A stretch of 64,000 bases of DNA from a bacterium (GTDB lineage Bacteria > Vulcanimicrobiota > Xenobia > Xenobiales > JADMJV01), in NCBI GenBank assembly GCA_018266105.1, contig JAFEBA010000018.1:91469-155468 (forward strand), given 5' to 3'. Below, one piece after another: positions 26,198-34,488 of this stretch (position 1 is the first letter of the stretch; each line of letters starts with the position of its first letter). The notes under the pieces are model-generated. The model was not told the DNA's origin. It searched no databases and saw nothing but the letters and a program-made list of their open reading frames with translations. A program made the translations under genes and the position numbers.

Positions 26198-27895
26198 GTG
26201 GCCGCACTGGAGAAATTGGGTCCCTACACCCTTGAGAAAGAGCTGGGTTCTGGGGCAACCGGCACGGTTTATTATGGTCGCAAGGACGACGGCCCGGCTC
26301 TCGCCATCAAGGTCTTAAGCAGCGAGTATTCGCGCGATACCGAGGTCGTCAAGCGCTTCCGACGCGAGGCCGAGATCGCCTACTCATTGCGCCATCCGCA
26401 CATCATTCAGGTGCTGGATAACGGCGAAATCAACGGGCTTCACTATATCGTGATGGAGCTGGGTACAGGTCAGGACCTGCAGTCGCTGATCAAGAACCGC
26501 CAGTTTCCGGATTGGCGTCAATCCACCCGGCTGGCGGTGCAGATTTTGCAGGCTTTGCGCTTTGCCCACGCCCAGGGGGTGGTGCATCGCGACATCAAGC
26601 CGGCCAATATTCTGCTGGACCAGCGCGGCGATGTGGTGGTGACGGATTTTGGCGTAGCCTATATGCAGGACGGCACCCGGCTGACCAGCGCCGGCGCACT
26701 GATTGGCACGCCCGAGTACATGGCCCCGGAAGCGTTCGATGGAGGCGAAACGGATTCGCGGGTGGATGTGTATGCCACGGCGGTGGTGCTTTATGAGCTT
26801 TTGACTCACATCCATCCCTTCCGCGGCGATTCCATTACCAACACCCTGAAGTCGGTAATGTTGAATCAGTATGATCGACCCGATCAGGTCAATCCGGAGA
26901 TTCCAACGGCTCTGGCGGATGCGGTGATGGCGGGCATGTCGCGCAACCGCGAGGAGCGGCCCACGGCCAATCAGATGGCCCAGCAGTTGCTGGATGTACT
27001 GGGCGAGACGGAGGCGACCGAGGCGGTCTCCACGACGCGCGCTTCCGTTTTGATGTCGAGCTTGCCCGAAGTGATGGAGGACGGCACACGTTCGGCTTTG
27101 GATCTGCTGTTTCGACGTGCGGGCGCGGAGACCAGTCAGTTTCTGGCGGATTCCATCGTAGCCGTGTTTGGCGACCCGGAGTCGGCTCTGGCCTGCGCCC
27201 GCAATCTGCACGCCAATGAGAAGTTCGCGGATTTGAGGGTGGCTCTGGTGACGGGCGAGTTTTCTCCCGACCCGAGTTTTGCGCGCACCCGGCCGGAGCT
27301 GGGTGATTTTGCCTGTCCGATTGTGGAACAGGCCCACGGCTGGCTGCGCGAGAGTTGTCCGAGCAACTTGAGGGTGTGCGAAGAGACCTCCAAGAGCGTG
27401 GGCGGTGACTTTCAGCTGGTGCCGCACCGGGCCGGATTTTTGGAAGTGTTGCCGCCCAAGCCGGAAGTGGTGGAGCCGGAACCCGAACCGGCTCCGGCCC
27501 CGGCGCCGGCCGCCCGGGAGCGCCCTCCGGTGATGCTCAATCGGCCGCTGCCCAAGCCCAAGCCCGCCGAGCCAGAGCCGGTGCGCCGGCGGTCGGGCAG
27601 CAAGATCCCGTTGATTCTGGGATTGTTGCTGTTGCTGGGTATGGGCTGGGGCCTGACTCGGCCTGGTAAGGTGACCTTGTTTTGCGTGCCCGACCGGGTG
27701 GAGGTGCAGATCGATCAGGCTTCACCTCAGGCTTATGAGAGCGGCAAACCTCTAGCATTGGGTCTGGGTTCTCATCGCATTCAGGTGAACGCTCGGGGGT
27801 ATCTGCCCTGGCGGGGCAAGATGTGGATGAACCCGATGGGTCAGGTGACCATGAATATTTCGCTGAAGAAGTCTTCGGGCAAGAAGCCTAAGTAG
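26198..27895 (+). CDS. Membrane Ser/Thr kinase with cyclase-like and PEGA-like domains
   Basis: GTG start, 565 residues. Kinase domain 8-270: Gly loop ELGSGATGTVYYG, K38, catalytic HRD 130-132 with N137, DFG 150-152, and GTPEYMAPEAF activation loop; all catalytic residues are present. Residues about 285-425 resemble a class III nucleotidyl cyclase fold (SIVAVFGDPESALACARNLH, LRVALVTGEF). The first metal Asp is absent (VLMSSLPEVME), so it is probably a sensory or dimerising relic. A Pro/Glu linker follows, then one TM helix near 468-486 and a C-terminal external PEGA-like domain (SGKPLALGLGSHRIQVNARG). It probably senses the envelope and phosphorylates cytoplasmic targets. Its end overlaps the convergent response-regulator gene by 8 nt. 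Confidence 0.88.
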   Translation: MAALEKLGPYTLEKELGSGATGTVYYGRKDDGPALAIKVLSSEYSRDTEVVKRFRREAEIAYSLRHPHIIQVLDNGEINGLHYIVMELGTGQDLQSLIKNRQFPDWRQSTRLAVQILQALRFAHAQGVVHRDIKPANILLDQRGDVVVTDFGVAYMQDGTRLTSAGALIGTPEYMAPEAFDGGETDSRVDVYATAVVLYELLTHIHPFRGDSITNTLKSVMLNQYDRPDQVNPEIPTALADAVMAGMSRNREERPTANQMAQQLLDVLGETEATEAVSTTRASVLMSSLPEVMEDGTRSALDLLFRRAGAETSQFLADSIVAVFGDPESALACARNLHANEKFADLRVALVTGEFSPDPSFARTRPELGDFACPIVEQAHGWLRESCPSNLRVCEETSKSVGGDFQLVPHRAGFLEVLPPKPEVVEPEPEPAPAPAPAARERPPVMLNRPLPKPKPAEPEPVRRRSGSKIPLILGLLLLLGMGWGLTRPGKVTLFCVPDRVEVQIDQASPQAYESGKPLALGLGSHRIQVNARGYLPWRGKMWMNPMGQVTMNISLKKSSGKKPK

Positions 27896-28826
27896 GCGAC
27901 CAGCGTGGCGGTGGCTGGCTGGGGTCGGGCGGGCGCGAAACCTGACACTGGCTGCCGGGTTGACTGGCGGCTTCGCGCAGGGCCCGGTCCAGGTCGTTGA
28001 TGAGATCGCAGCCGGTGGACCATTGGCTGAGCCCGATGGAGATTTTGCGGGCCTGGGGGCTAAGGTTCTGCAGGCGCGCTTCGAGCAATCCCAGCCAGCG
28101 TCGAGCCAGGTTGAGGGCCTGATCAATGGCGGTATTGGGGCACATCACCAGCAGTTGTTGGGCGTCGTAGCGGCTGGCCCAGTCACTGGCGCGCAAGGAG
28201 GCGTTGATGACGTCGCTGGCGACCTGGATGGTGGCGGGCTCCGGGTTGAGCTGCACCAGCAGGCAGGAGAGGGGTTGGTGGAAGCGTTCAGCCGCGGCGG
28301 TGAGTTTCTGCAGACTGGTGAGACCGGCGCGCCGAGTCAGCCAGCCGTTGGTGGGGTCGAGCAGCAGGTTGCTGGCCTGTTTTCTTGCAGTGGTCTGAAG
28401 TTCCGCATTGCTCTTTTCCAGGGCGGCCAGCTGGCTGGCCAGCTCTTCGCTCTGGCGCTTGCGTTCGAGCCAGGCGTTGACGCGAATTTTGAGGAGGCTG
28501 GGTTCGTAGGGCTTGTGGATGTAGTCCTGGGCGCCGGCCTCGAGGCTGCGCAACTCGGCGTCGCGGTCGTCCAGGGAGGAGACCATGATGATGGGGATCT
28601 GGGCCAGAGAGGTCTCGGCCTTGACCTTGGCCAGGAAGGCCAGTCCGTCCATGCCGGGCATCCGGATGTCGGAAAGGATGAGGTCGACGGGCTCTTCCCG
28701 CAGTTTAGCCAGGGCCGCCGCGCCACTGTCGGCTTCCCGCACCTCGACTCCCATGCTGCGCATGAGTGCGGTTACCAGGTGACGATTGAGGGCGCTATCG
28801 TCTACGATCAGAAGTCGGCCGGCCAT
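27888..28826 (-). CDS. Response regulator with degenerate GGDEF domain
   Basis: The 312-residue protein has an N-terminal receiver domain: acidic pocket D9/D10, phospho-acceptor D53 in LILSDIRMPGMDG, switch S83/S84 and K105. A coiled linker (about 125-150) leads to a GGDEF-like domain (about 155-300). There the LDPTNGWLTRRAGL segment matches the DxLTGLxNRR start and KISIGLSQW matches a late strand, but the GGDEF signature itself reads RYDAQQ. It therefore should not make cyclic di-GMP and may act as a binding or dimerisation module. No histidine kinase is adjacent; convergent with the Ser/Thr kinase. Confidence 0.85.
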   Translation of the reverse strand: MAGRLLIVDDSALNRHLVTALMRSMGVEVREADSGAAALAKLREEPVDLILSDIRMPGMDGLAFLAKVKAETSLAQIPIIMVSSLDDRDAELRSLEAGAQDYIHKPYEPSLLKIRVNAWLERKRQSEELASQLAALEKSNAELQTTARKQASNLLLDPTNGWLTRRAGLTSLQKLTAAAERFHQPLSCLLVQLNPEPATIQVASDVINASLRASDWASRYDAQQLLVMCPNTAIDQALNLARRWLGLLEARLQNLSPQARKISIGLSQWSTGCDLINDLDRALREAASQPGSQCQVSRPPDPSQPPPRWSPT

Positions 28827-28880
28827 GCCAGGGGGTTCCCGGCCTCAGGAAGCTCCCCCTGCTACCGTTCTGGCAGGTGA

Positions 28881-29720
28881 GTGTCGAGCCGGTCGAAACT
28901 GGGCCAGATGGTTTATGCTCTCCGTTTCGCTTTCATCACCGGTACCATGAGTGCCGCCCTTTTGGCCAGCCCCCTGCGCTTCAGGCTGGATCAGCCTTTT
29001 CAGCGACAGGTCCAGCTGGACCCGCGCAACCGAGTCGAACTCCGCTTTCAAGGTCGGGAGGTGCTGGAAGTGACGATCGCAGGCAGGAAGCAGAGCCTGC
29101 CTTTGGAGTCGGTGGCCTCCGAGACCAACCCGCAGGCTCGTGGGGAGGTGCTGGTTGAGGATTTTGATTTTGACGGCTGCAAGGACATCGCAGTGCCGAC
29201 CGGCATCGGCTATGGAGGGGTCAACGTTTTTTACCAGGTGTACCGGCTCCGGCGGCAGACTCTTGAGCCTGTTCCCGGGGACTGGGCGGTTTGCAATCCC
29301 GAGTTCTCTCCTAAGGACCGGACGCTTCTGACCAACAGTCGCAGCGGTCCGTTTTGGTATGGTACGGACTATCGCGTGCATCAGGGGAAGCCCTGGGTGT
29401 GGAGGCGCCGTCTGCCGGTCACCCTGGACGAACTGGCCCCGGACACCGAGCTGTTGTGTCTGTTTGAGGTCTACGACCGGGAGGGCCGGGTTCAGTCCGC
29501 CCGGATGAGCGGGGACCCGAGCCGAATGACGCCGGTGCAGTTGAAACTCGGCCGACCGGTGGTCATCTACCCTCAGCCCGGCTCTCGGGGAACCTTGGGC
29601 AGCCTCAAGGCGGGAACCAGTGCTGCTTTAGGTGAGGTCAGGAATGAGGGTGGCCACTGCTACGTCAAGGTCGAAGGACAGGGTTGGTTCCGGCTGCCGG
29701 AGGGATCGATTCATCGGTGA
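28881..29720 (+). CDS. Secreted XAC2610/FG-GAP-like protein
   Basis: GTG start, or possibly the ATG at 28908, which would place a signal peptide (MVYALRFAFITGTMSAALLA) at the very N-terminus. The mature protein is beta-rich. VEDFDFDGCKDIAVPTGIG matches the XAC2610-type FG-GAP-like motif, whose Asp-rich loop resembles a calcium site. The C-terminal 60 residues (SRGTLGSLKAGTSAALGEV to WFRLPEGSI) look like an SH3-like domain. Probably periplasmic. Function unknown. Confidence 0.7.
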   Translation: MSSRSKLGQMVYALRFAFITGTMSAALLASPLRFRLDQPFQRQVQLDPRNRVELRFQGREVLEVTIAGRKQSLPLESVASETNPQARGEVLVEDFDFDGCKDIAVPTGIGYGGVNVFYQVYRLRRQTLEPVPGDWAVCNPEFSPKDRTLLTNSRSGPFWYGTDYRVHQGKPWVWRRRLPVTLDELAPDTELLCLFEVYDREGRVQSARMSGDPSRMTPVQLKLGRPVVIYPQPGSRGTLGSLKAGTSAALGEVRNEGGHCYVKVEGQGWFRLPEGSIHR

Positions 29721-29819
29721 TTTCCCAGGTGGCTCATCGGCGATCCTCAGGGTCGAATCATTGGGCTGCTGGCCATGATTTGAGGGAGGCTCGTCTTTGC
29801 TGCTGGGGAAACCAGGGCC

Positions 29820-30341
29820 ATGCGGAAGATTTTGTTGCTGGTGGTGGTCGCGTGCGCCCTGGTCGGGGTGTGGTTCGCCTCTCAGGGCAGGCCAACCGGG
29901 GCTTTGGCACTTCACACCGATCCGGGAGCGCCGGATGAGGCTGAGGTGTTCTCGGCGTTACTTGGGAACTCGCCGGTCGTGCTCTATTCCATTCAGCCGG
30001 GTGAGCCGGGTCCTGGCTGCGAGAACAAGGTCTTGGGCTCGGTGCGGTTGACCGGAAAAGAGCGGGAGACGGTGGCCGGGGCGGTGAGGCTGGGGATCGA
30101 GCAAAAGCGTGACAAGCTCGAGGCGGGCTGCTTCAATCCTCATCACGGGATGGTGATCGACCGGGTGGCCTTCATTATATGCTACCAATGCCTGCAGGTC
30201 TATTGCTGGAAGCTGAAGCCCGGTGAGAAGGTCGACTTTAATTCCGGAGCTGCCAGTTGCAAGTTCCTCACCACGGGGGCGCCAGCTGAGGTGCTCAATC
30301 GGGTTCTGAGCGACCATCGAGTGGTGCTGGGTAAATCGTGA
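29820..30341 (+). CDS. Hypothetical exported protein with CFNPHHG motif
   Basis: A 173-residue protein with an N-terminal hydrophobic helix (MRKILLLVVVACALVGVWF). The core has CFNPHHGM followed by IICYQCLQVY about 20 residues later. This pair of cysteine/histidine motifs recurs in hypothetical proteins of many bacteria and could bind metal. It lies about 100 nt after the XAC2610-like gene on the same strand and is followed directly by a terminator. Function unknown. Confidence 0.65.
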   Translation: MRKILLLVVVACALVGVWFASQGRPTGALALHTDPGAPDEAEVFSALLGNSPVVLYSIQPGEPGPGCENKVLGSVRLTGKERETVAGAVRLGIEQKRDKLEAGCFNPHHGMVIDRVAFIICYQCLQVYCWKLKPGEKVDFNSGAASCKFLTTGAPAEVLNRVLSDHRVVLGKS

Positions 30342-30345
30342 AAAC

Positions 30346-30373
30346 AAAAAAAGCCCGGTTTCCCGTGCTTTTC
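30346..30373. terminator. Bidirectional intrinsic terminator
   Basis: An A-run leads into GCCCGG-TTTC-CCGTGC and a T-run (one C-T mismatch in the stem). It sits 4 nt after the stop at 30341 and 3 nt beyond the end of the tRNA on the other strand, so it can end both transcripts. Confidence 0.75.
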
Positions 30374-30376
30374 CTG

Positions 30377-30451
30377 TGGTGGCTGGGGGGAGATTTGAAC
30401 TCCCGACCAAGGGCTTATGAGTCCCCTGCTCTGCCACTGAGCTACCCAGCC
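30377..30451 (-). tRNA. tRNA-Met (CAT anticodon)
   Basis: The minus strand folds as a complete tRNA. The acceptor GGCTGGG pairs with CCCAGCC, the D-stem is GCTC/GAGC, and the T-stem is GGGAG/CTCCC around TTCAAAT. The 3' CCA is encoded. The anticodon loop CTCATAA gives CAT. The G1-C72 pair argues against the initiator. An elongator Met tRNA is most likely, but tRNA-Ile2 (lysidine-modified CAT) cannot be excluded from this alone. It lies 49 nt downstream of the phosphoesterase operon end and could be cotranscribed with it. Confidence 0.93.
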
Positions 30452-30500
30452 TAGTTTTGGCTGGCCCAATATAAGGGCAGGCGCCCCCGGTAGTCAACCC

Positions 30501-31625
30501 CTAAACCAGTACCGTCTGGCCCGTCTTTTCATTGCGATGCAGTTCGAAGACCGTGATTTCGGGACGCACTCCCAGTCGAATGGGCACCGCGCCAACCCCC
30601 AGGCCGCGAGTTACGTAGACCGGGTAGCCCCCGGGCCCCATGACCCAGCCGCAAACGTACTTCTGGCCGTAGCGCGAGGGTACGATCGGGGCTCCTACCC
30701 CGGGTAAGCTAACCTGACCGCCATGAGTGTGGCCAGAAACCATCAAATCAACGCGCCCACCGTTTTGCTCTTCGGCTACATCCGGGTTATGGCAGAGCAC
30801 CAGGCGCGGTTGACGGGCGGGAAGGTCGCGGAGGATCCCCGCCAGGTCGGGCTGGCCTTCCCACAAATCGTCCAGGCCGCACAACCACAGACCATCGGGT
30901 CCCTCGTCGCTGAGCGAGCCGTCCGGCTGCAGCAGCAACCGCTGCTGGCAGAGGATGTGGCCGGGCACGCTTCCAATGGCTGCCCTGGCCTTCTCGATGC
31001 CATTCCAGTGGTCGTGGTTGCCCCAGCTCATAATCACGTTGCCCGGAATGCTGGGGCGCAAGCCGGACAACCACTCCGCCGACTCCCCAAAATAGCTCGA
31101 AGAATAATGCACAAAGTCTCCGGGCAACAGGATCAGGTCAGGTCGGCATTCATTGGCCAGCTTGAGGGCCGGAGCCAGGCTGGAGGGCCGGTTGACCGGT
31201 CCGCAGTGCAGATCGGCCATTAGAACGACCCGCCTGCCCTCCAGGCCTTTGGGCAGGTCAGGGATGTAGAGCTTAAACGAACGGATCTGGTAGTTGACTC
31301 GCTCCACCGCCATGCTGTAGCCGCCCAGCGCGAAGCCCGCGCCGCCAACCAGAAAAACCCGCCGCGAACGAGATATCGGGCGCTCTAACCAGCGAATCAG
31401 CGGTTCCCAGAACAACATTGAAATCAGTGCCGCCCCCAGGTAACCCGGAATGGTGCGCACCCAAAGGTAGCCGACCAGCTGCCCGATCAGCAGAACACCA
31501 GGTGAGTTGACTAGAATGCAGCTCACCCAAAAAATCAGCTTGACCGGACCGGGCAGGATGGGGAGCTTGGCCAGGCAGGCCAGCAAGGCGCTTCCCCAGA
31601 GAACCAGGTAGACCCGTCTTCTCAA
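30501..31625 (-). CDS. Membrane metallophosphoesterase (second of tandem pair)
   Basis: The 374-residue protein has several N-terminal hydrophobic helices (residues 1-115). A calcineurin-like phosphoesterase domain follows: MADLHCGP (D-H), LLPGDFV (GD), SWGNHDHW (GNHD), HNPD and SGHTHGGQ. These are the metal ligands of the YkoQ/YaeI-type family, which includes phosphodiesterases acting on UDP-diacylglucosamine and other lipids. The last gene of the six-gene run; its start overlaps the upstream paralogue by 4 nt. The paralogue shares the whole architecture. Confidence 0.88.
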   Translation of the reverse strand: MRRRVYLVLWGSALLACLAKLPILPGPVKLIFWVSCILVNSPGVLLIGQLVGYLWVRTIPGYLGAALISMLFWEPLIRWLERPISRSRRVFLVGGAGFALGGYSMAVERVNYQIRSFKLYIPDLPKGLEGRRVVLMADLHCGPVNRPSSLAPALKLANECRPDLILLPGDFVHYSSSYFGESAEWLSGLRPSIPGNVIMSWGNHDHWNGIEKARAAIGSVPGHILCQQRLLLQPDGSLSDEGPDGLWLCGLDDLWEGQPDLAGILRDLPARQPRLVLCHNPDVAEEQNGGRVDLMVSGHTHGGQVSLPGVGAPIVPSRYGQKYVCGWVMGPGGYPVYVTRGLGVGAVPIRLGVRPEITVFELHRNEKTGQTVLV

Positions 31626-32719
31626 ACCCGTACCAGGCCCCGCGCTCCGCGTCGGAGCACGAACAGGGTCACTTCAGGCGGCACGCCCAGACGCACTGGC
31701 AGGCTGGCCGAAGTACCCACTCCTCGGGTCACATACACGGGGTAGTGAGGCCCTTCGACCCAACCCGAAGCGTATTTCTGTCCATAACGACTCGGAAGAA
31801 CCGGTGTGCCGAGAGTGGGCACCCAGATCTGACCGCCGTGGGTGTGGCCCGAGAGCATCAGGTCCACACGCGGTCCTGCCTGTTCCTCGGCCAGGTCCGG
31901 ATTGTGGGACATCACCAGACGAGGGCAGTTGGATAGTGGAGCCAGGGTTCCCAGCAGGTCGGGGTGGCCGGCCCACAAATCATCCAGCCCGCATAACCAC
32001 AGGCCTCGACTTCCCTGGCTGTCCAGGCTACGGTCGGGCTTCAACAGCAGGCTGCGGTTGGTCAAGATCTGGCAGCCGGCCCTCTGTAGCTCGGCCCTGC
32101 CGATATCCAGGCCCTCCCAGTGGTCGTGATTGCCCCAACTGACCAGCAGGCCACCGGGGAGAGTCGGGCGCAATTGTGAGGCCAGCTCGGCAGCCTCGTG
32201 AAAATAGCGGGACGAGCGAGAGACAAAATCGCCTGGTAGCAACACCAGGTCCGGTCGGCAAGAATTTGCCAATTGGATCGCGGGGAACAGGTCGTCGGGT
32301 CGGCAACTGGGTCCGCAGTGCCAGTCGGCCATCAGCACCACCCGCAGCCCTTCCAGTTCCAGGGGCAGGTCGGGCAGACTCAGCGCGAATTGTTCCAGCA
32401 CAAAGTGCTTGCGCTCGTAGAGGCTGCCGTAGCCGCCCACGGCCAGCCCTCCCATGGCCACTCCGCCTCCCAGCAAGACGGCGCGGCGCCCGGGTTTGGG
32501 AGCCACTCGAATCCAGCGGCGCAGAGGTTCTAACATGGCCACTGTGAGCAGCCAGCTCAAGACCCGGCCCCAGAACGTGCGGGCCAGGCTGTAGCCAAAG
32601 ACAGAACCAAGCAGCATCATCCCCGGGGCGTTCAAGAGCACACCCAGAGCCTTGATCTCCACAATGCGCGGATGGCTCAGGCTGATCAGCAAACCCAGAA
32701 AGGTAAAGGTCCAGATCAA
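31622..32719 (-). CDS. Membrane metallophosphoesterase (first of tandem pair)
   Basis: A 365-residue paralogue of the gene that follows it. N-terminal hydrophobic helices (residues 1-100) are followed by MADWHCGPSC, LLPGDFVS, SWGNHDHW, SHNPDLAEEQ and SGHTHGGQ, with PSRYGQKYASGW near the end exactly as in the sister. The first metal motif is DWH rather than DLH. Overlaps of 4 nt with both neighbours imply translational coupling. It probably acts at the inner membrane on a lipid-linked or exported phosphate ester; this is inference from the family. Confidence 0.88.
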   Translation of the reverse strand: MIWTFTFLGLLISLSHPRIVEIKALGVLLNAPGMMLLGSVFGYSLARTFWGRVLSWLLTVAMLEPLRRWIRVAPKPGRRAVLLGGGVAMGGLAVGGYGSLYERKHFVLEQFALSLPDLPLELEGLRVVLMADWHCGPSCRPDDLFPAIQLANSCRPDLVLLPGDFVSRSSRYFHEAAELASQLRPTLPGGLLVSWGNHDHWEGLDIGRAELQRAGCQILTNRSLLLKPDRSLDSQGSRGLWLCGLDDLWAGHPDLLGTLAPLSNCPRLVMSHNPDLAEEQAGPRVDLMLSGHTHGGQIWVPTLGTPVLPSRYGQKYASGWVEGPHYPVYVTRGVGTSASLPVRLGVPPEVTLFVLRRGARGLVRV

Positions 32720-34488
32720 GCTTTTTCCAATTGGTGTCGCACCAGGTTGGCATAAGCGCCGTCCAGCTCCATAAGTTCCCGATGAGTGCCTCGTTCGATA
32801 ATCTTGCCATGCTCCAGGAGCAAGATCTGGTCACAGGACTGGATCGTGGAAAGGCGGTGGGCCACCAGGATCGCGGTGCGCCCTTGCAAGACCTCGGTCA
32901 GCGCTTCTTGGATGGCCTCTTCGGTCAAGCTATCGATGCTGGCGGTGGCTTCATCCATGATCAGCACTGGCGGGTCGTCCACCAGAGCGCGCGCGAATGA
33001 GACCAACTGGCGCTCGCCTTGGGAAAGCTGATTGCCCCGCTCGCCCAGCTTTCGCTCCAGTCCTTCGGGATGGGCCTCCACCACCCGCGATGCCCGAGAG
33101 ACGCGCAGTGCCTCTCGCAAAGACTCCTCACTGACCTGGCGATATAGAGTCACGTTGTGGCGCAAGGAGGCCCGAAACAGGAATAACTCTTGCTGGATTA
33201 TGCCAAATTGCCGTCGCAGCGAATCCACCTGAATCGAGCGGATGTCCTGTCCGTCCAGCAAAATCTCGCCCTGCTGCAGCGGATACAGCCGCTGCAGCAG
33301 AGCCGTCACCGTGGTCTTACCCGAGCCGGTGGCGCCCACCAGGGCCAGCTTCTGGCCCGGTTCCAGGACAAAGGAGATGCCCTGTAGCACTGGTTTCTGC
33401 GGATCGTAGGCGAAGTGCACGCCTTTGAACTCGATCCGCCCCTTGCAGGTCGACAACTCCACTCCAGACTGCGGCTCGGGCTCAGCGTCCAGGATCAGGA
33501 AGAGTCGCTCGGCGGCGACAGCCGCCGACTGCAGCACATTGAAGCGCTCGGCCAGATCGTCTAAGGGAGCGAACAACATCTTCAAATAGAAGACGAACAT
33601 CACCAGCGTCCCCAGGGACATCTGACCGCGGCTGACCTGACCACCCCCGACCCAGAGTATGATCGCCAGCGAAATCATCGAGATGGTTCCAAAGAGCGGC
33701 CGAAACAGCATGTAGAGATAAACCAGGCGCATCTCCACGCCCAAATATTCTCGATTCTGGCGGTCAAATTCGGCCTGCATCTTGCCTTCGGCCGTGAAGG
33801 ACTTGAGAGTGGCCAGGCCCTGCAGGTTCTCCTGGATAAAGGCGTTGAGCTGAGCCAGCAGACGCCGAATGTCGCGGTTGACTCGGGTGTTGGCTCGCTG
33901 GAAGGCCACTGAAGCCAGCAGCGCCGGTGGGGCTAACACCAGCACGCTCAAAGTGAGGCTGGGTGAGGCCCAAAAGAGCGCTCCCAGCAACACCAAGAGC
34001 TTGAGCAAATCGCAGAGCAGGTTGGCCACCACGCCGGTGAAGAAGTCGCTGAGAGTGCCCGTGTCATTGGCTACGCGGGTCACCAGACGACCGACCGGAT
34101 TGCCGTCAAAATAGCCGATGGGCAGATGGTGCAGGTGAGCAAACAGGTGATTGCGCAGGCGCTCCACCACTCGCTGGCCCACCTGGTTGAAGCCCATGGC
34201 CAGCGCGAAGCCCAGCACCGAGGCCAGCAGCACCAGTGCCAGATAAACCGCCCCCAGCTGCATCAGCCCCTGCATGCGCACACCTTCGGGGGCCCGTGAA
34301 ACCATGAACTGGTCAATGCCCGAAGCCATGACCTGAGGCAGTCGCACCTCCACACCCGCTTCCAGCAGCGAGCCTAGCAAGCACAGCCCGATCAGCCAGC
34401 CCAGGCCCCGGGCTTCCTTCATGACCCGACCAAAGTAGAAAAGGGCCTGACGCTGGGTCAGTCGGGTCTGAATATTGTCATCAATCAT
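32716..34488 (-). CDS. ABC exporter half-transporter, catalytic NBD
   Basis: A 590-residue fusion of a six-helix exporter membrane domain (about 1-330) and an ATPase domain. Walker A is VGATGSGKTTV (near 384), the signature reads LSQGERQ instead of LSGGQ, Walker B is LIMDEATASID with the catalytic Glu, and the H-loop is VAHRLSTIQ. With the next gene upstream it forms a heterodimer: this subunit has the active Glu but a deviant signature, while its partner shows the reverse. The substrate is unknown; lipids, peptides and drugs are typical for this class. 4-nt overlaps on both sides. Confidence 0.9.
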   Translation of the reverse strand: MIDDNIQTRLTQRQALFYFGRVMKEARGLGWLIGLCLLGSLLEAGVEVRLPQVMASGIDQFMVSRAPEGVRMQGLMQLGAVYLALVLLASVLGFALAMGFNQVGQRVVERLRNHLFAHLHHLPIGYFDGNPVGRLVTRVANDTGTLSDFFTGVVANLLCDLLKLLVLLGALFWASPSLTLSVLVLAPPALLASVAFQRANTRVNRDIRRLLAQLNAFIQENLQGLATLKSFTAEGKMQAEFDRQNREYLGVEMRLVYLYMLFRPLFGTISMISLAIILWVGGGQVSRGQMSLGTLVMFVFYLKMLFAPLDDLAERFNVLQSAAVAAERLFLILDAEPEPQSGVELSTCKGRIEFKGVHFAYDPQKPVLQGISFVLEPGQKLALVGATGSGKTTVTALLQRLYPLQQGEILLDGQDIRSIQVDSLRRQFGIIQQELFLFRASLRHNVTLYRQVSEESLREALRVSRASRVVEAHPEGLERKLGERGNQLSQGERQLVSFARALVDDPPVLIMDEATASIDSLTEEAIQEALTEVLQGRTAILVAHRLSTIQSCDQILLLEHGKIIERGTHRELMELDGAYANLVRHQLEKA

